A program made the translations under genes and the position numbers. The notes beneath the pieces are model-generated. The model searched no databases and was not told the origin of the DNA. It was given only the letters and a program-made list of their open reading frames with translations. Below are positions 61,891 through 64,000 of a stretch of 64,000 bases of DNA, in pieces. Each line of letters begins with the position of its first letter. Position 1 is the stretch's first letter. The stretch is from Mycobacterium bourgelatii (GTDB lineage Bacteria; Actinomycetota; Actinomycetes; Mycobacteriales; Mycobacteriaceae), in NCBI RefSeq assembly GCF_010723575.1, contig NZ_BLKZ01000001.1:4216001-4280000 (forward strand). The letters run 5' to 3'.

Positions 61891-62730
61891 ATGCCAGTCG
61901 TCGACGGCCGTCATCTCAGCGGGGTATCCGAGACCGCACTGCTCACGCTGCACCAGCGGGCGACGGAAGCGGCCCGGCCCGACGGCGTCATCGACGACCC
62001 GATGGCCATCGCGCTACGCGACAGCATCGACTACGACTACCACCACTTCGGTCGTACCCATCAAGCGACCGCCCTGCGGGCGCTGGCATTCGACAACGCC
62101 GCCCGTGAATTCCTCACCGCGCATCCGCGCGCCACCGTCGTAGCACTGGCCGAAGGACTGCAAACCAGCTTCTGGCGCCTGGACAACGGCGAACTCAATT
62201 GGCTTTCAGTGGATCTCGAGCCGATTGTGCAGTTGCGCCAGCAGCTACTGCCGACGTCAGAAAGGCTGCGGTACTGCGCCCAGTCCGCGCTCGACTACTC
62301 GTGGATGGACCAGGTCGACGACGCCAACGGCGTGCTGATCACCGCGGAAGGTCTGCTGCAGTATTTCGATCGGGAGACCGCGTTCGATCTGATCAGGGCG
62401 TGCGCCAACCGATTCCACGGCGGACAGTTCGTCTTCGACAGCATCCCCTGGCTGTTGAGCGTGTATTCGCGGCGACGCGGGTTCCGGCTCAGCGAGTTCT
62501 ACACCGCGCCGCCAATGCCGTTCTGGTTCACCGCAAACCACTACGACGAACTGCGCGCCGTCCCGGGTGTCCGTGCGGTACGCGAACTTCCGGCACCACC
62601 GGGGCGCGGCAGGATCCTGCCGAAGGTCATCGCCTTGACTTACCGGATTCCCGCTCTCGCCTCGTTCCGGGCGCCCACCACCGTGGTCGATTTCGCGAGC
62701 ACCTTCGCGAGCAGACGTCAAAGTCGCTGA
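61891..62730 (+). CDS. LCM/PPM-family SAM-dependent methyltransferase
   Basis: A 279-residue methyltransferase of the leucine-carboxyl-methyltransferase-like family common in mycobacteria. Family features are VSETALLTLHQRATEAAR, PDGVIDDPMAIAL, VVALAEGLQTSFWRLDNGEL (SAM-binding strand and Gly loop), WLSVDLEPIVQLRQQLLP, and VLITAEGLLQYFDRETAF. ATG 61891 was chosen because MPVVDGRHLSGVSETAL matches the family; earlier frame is non-coding-like. It diverges from the isonitrile operon and is convergent with mbtG, overlapping its 3' end by 13 nt. It could O-methylate a product of the cluster, but this is inferred only from position. Confidence 0.82.
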   Translation: MPVVDGRHLSGVSETALLTLHQRATEAARPDGVIDDPMAIALRDSIDYDYHHFGRTHQATALRALAFDNAAREFLTAHPRATVVALAEGLQTSFWRLDNGELNWLSVDLEPIVQLRQQLLPTSERLRYCAQSALDYSWMDQVDDANGVLITAEGLLQYFDRETAFDLIRACANRFHGGQFVFDSIPWLLSVYSRRRGFRLSEFYTAPPMPFWFTANHYDELRAVPGVRAVRELPAPPGRGRILPKVIALTYRIPALASFRAPTTVVDFASTFASRRQSR

Positions 62731-64000
62731 AATGACATACTTTTCGGGGCTTTTGCGTCTGCTGACGCCAGGGCGGTGCCGCCCAGCACCCGGTCGGAGA
62801 GCAACCCCAGACAGCTCAGGTTGGGGAATCCCGGGCCGACGTTCACTCCGGACAGATTGGGCAGGATCAGCTTCGGCGTGACGCCGGCAACGGACAGATC
62901 CTCGTCGATGGACTCCTCGAACCGCTCGCACGTCAACGGTCCGCCCAGACCCAGCTCCAGCACGTCCACTGCGTCCGGACGCAACAGCGGCACAAACCAC
63001 ATCGGGTCGGCGCCGGATCCGTCGATGACGAGGTCGAAGCGGTGCAGGGTCTCGAGCGCCTCACCACGGTTCTCGGTGGAAAGCGTGATCCAGATCCGGT
63101 TGTCGCGGTCTGTCACGCGCGCCACCCGACCACGCAGATGCCTGATCCTTTCGTCGGCCAGGAGTGACTCCTGAACTCGCGCGGAAAACACCCCGCGGTC
63201 GGTGCGGGCGATGCAATCGCGGCGTTCGGTGAGGTTGAGGTCGCGCCAGCCGGTGGGGTCGGAGAACAACGAATTCTCGAAGAATCCTTCACCGCGGGTG
63301 AACAGGGTCGCTTGTGGCGAAATCGCCGTGATCGACGAAACACGGTGGTGGAAGAGCTCATTGAGCATGGACGCGGCCGTTTCGCCGCCGCCGATGACCG
63401 CCACGTTCTCGGCGACGATTCGGTCGTGCCGCATGGCGCGTTCCCAGAATTGCGCGATCGACCACACCCGTGGGTCGCCGGAAAGCATCGCCCGCTCGGG
63501 CTGGCCCGGGCCGGTGATCATCACCGCGTCCGCCAACAGCGTGGACCCGGGCAGGTGCAATGCCCACTGTGGACCGTCGACCGACAGCCCCAACACTTCG
63601 CCGCGGACGACTTTGAGACCCACCACGTCAGCTACCCAGCGCAGATACGCGGCCCAGGTGTCGTGCGTGGGGGCCGGTCGGCCTCGGTCGACCCAGCCCA
63701 CGAATTGGTCGGTGGCAACCAGATACGACTGCCAACTGAACCGCATCATCCGCTCGTCGACCTCGTCGTTGCGCCCAGGCGCAAGCGTCGAGCGGTACGG
63801 GAAACCGACGTCCTTCTCCGGGCTGGTGCCCAGCCGCTGGCGACCGTCCGTCCAGCCCCCGCCGGCCTGCCAGTTGGCAGCCACGCCGGTGCGTTCGATA
63901 GCGACGACGTCAACCACATCGACGCCCATTTCCCGCAGTACCGTCGCCTTCGCGGCCACCGCCACTGCCTTGGCGCCGGCGCCGACGATCGCAAGTGTCC
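62718..64000 (-). CDS. mbtG: lysine N6-hydroxylase MbtG, 5' end cut by window edge
   Basis: A flavin-dependent N-hydroxylase that oxidises the N6 amine of lysine to form the iron-binding hydroxamates of mycobactin. The visible part begins TLAIVGAGAKAVAVAAK (FAD-binding GxGxxA-type); by comparison with M. tuberculosis MbtG only about three residues are missing. Other blocks are WQAGGGWTDGRQRLGTSPEK, the NADPH site VAVIGGGETAASMLNELF, FTRGEGFFENSLFSDPTGW and the C-terminal LSGVNVGPGFPNLSCLGLLS. In M. tuberculosis mbtH follows directly; here no mbtH is found and the convergent methyltransferase gene abuts. Confidence 0.95.
   Translation of the reverse strand, partial: TLAIVGAGAKAVAVAAKATVLREMGVDVVDVVAIERTGVAANWQAGGGWTDGRQRLGTSPEKDVGFPYRSTLAPGRNDEVDERMMRFSWQSYLVATDQFVGWVDRGRPAPTHDTWAAYLRWVADVVGLKVVRGEVLGLSVDGPQWALHLPGSTLLADAVMITGPGQPERAMLSGDPRVWSIAQFWERAMRHDRIVAENVAVIGGGETAASMLNELFHHRVSSITAISPQATLFTRGEGFFENSLFSDPTGWRDLNLTERRDCIARTDRGVFSARVQESLLADERIRHLRGRVARVTDRDNRIWITLSTENRGEALETLHRFDLVIDGSGADPMWFVPLLRPDAVDVLELGLGGPLTCERFEESIDEDLSVAGVTPKLILPNLSGVNVGPGFPNLSCLGLLSDRVLGGTALASADAKAPKSMSFQRL

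Noticed and set aside
1..64000. CRISPR arrays, tRNA or rRNA genes
   Set aside because: No regularly spaced identical repeats with unique spacers, no cloverleaf-like segment and no rRNA sequence was recognised on reading; the four repeats near 12 kb are too diverged for CRISPR.

Overview
The window is high-GC chromosomal DNA from a slow-growing-type Mycobacterium. Gene order follows the M. tuberculosis block from dnaG/dgt through Rv2345, the esx/PPE38 region, glyS, smtB-furB, uppS, recO, amiA2, era, ybeY, phoH1, rsmE, dnaJ2, hrcA and cfp2 up to the mycobactin (mbt) locus. ESX-type WXG100 pairs, PPE proteins, a PhoH intein and paired IdeR-like boxes all fit that genus. Species cannot be fixed from the sequence alone.

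Region 1 (1-14.5 kb) holds the 5' end of dnaG, dgt and an Rv2345-like TPM membrane protein. These are followed by a decayed group II intron, an Rv2348c-esxP-esxO-like operon and a lipid-addressing-type membrane protein. Next comes an intact PPE71-esx-esx-PPE38-type arrangement, an array of imperfect repeats, a decayed PPE-MPTR remnant where M. tuberculosis carries PPE40, and glyS.

Region 2 (14.5-33.2 kb) is mostly housekeeping: zinc regulators smtB-furB, uppS-recO, amiA2, era, a CNNM/CBS protein, ybeY, phoH1 (with an apparently class 3 intein), rsmE, dnaJ2, hrcA and cfp2. Genes absent from the M. tuberculosis order are interspersed: an Rv2715-type hydrolase, a manganese catalase plus hemerythrin pair, a truncated TetR/hydrolase scar, and an ECF41-type sigma factor with its carboxymuconolactone-decarboxylase partner.

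Region 3 (33.4-64 kb) is the notable part. Between cfp2 and mbtG, where M. tuberculosis has only mbtH, lie about 29 kb of biosynthetic genes. One half is a rearranged mycobactin-like assembly line: a SagB-type azoline dehydrogenase, then MbtB-, MbtF- and MbtE-like NRPSs on the minus strand. Divergent from these are a siderophore N-acyltransferase, a stand-alone thioesterase, and MbtC- and MbtD-like PKS proteins. Two identical IdeR-like boxes sit in its control regions. The other half is a compact five-gene isonitrile-lipopeptide operon (isonitrile synthase, FcoT, FadD10, ACP, single-module NRPS with reductase), related to Rv0097-Rv0101 but with the single-module layout of Streptomyces ScoA. 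An LCM-type methyltransferase and a nearly complete mbtG close the window. I infer a combined metallophore locus: an iron-regulated mycobactin-like chelator, possibly azole-containing, beside an isonitrile lipopeptide. Salicylate supply (MbtI/MbtA) and MbtH must come from outside the window.
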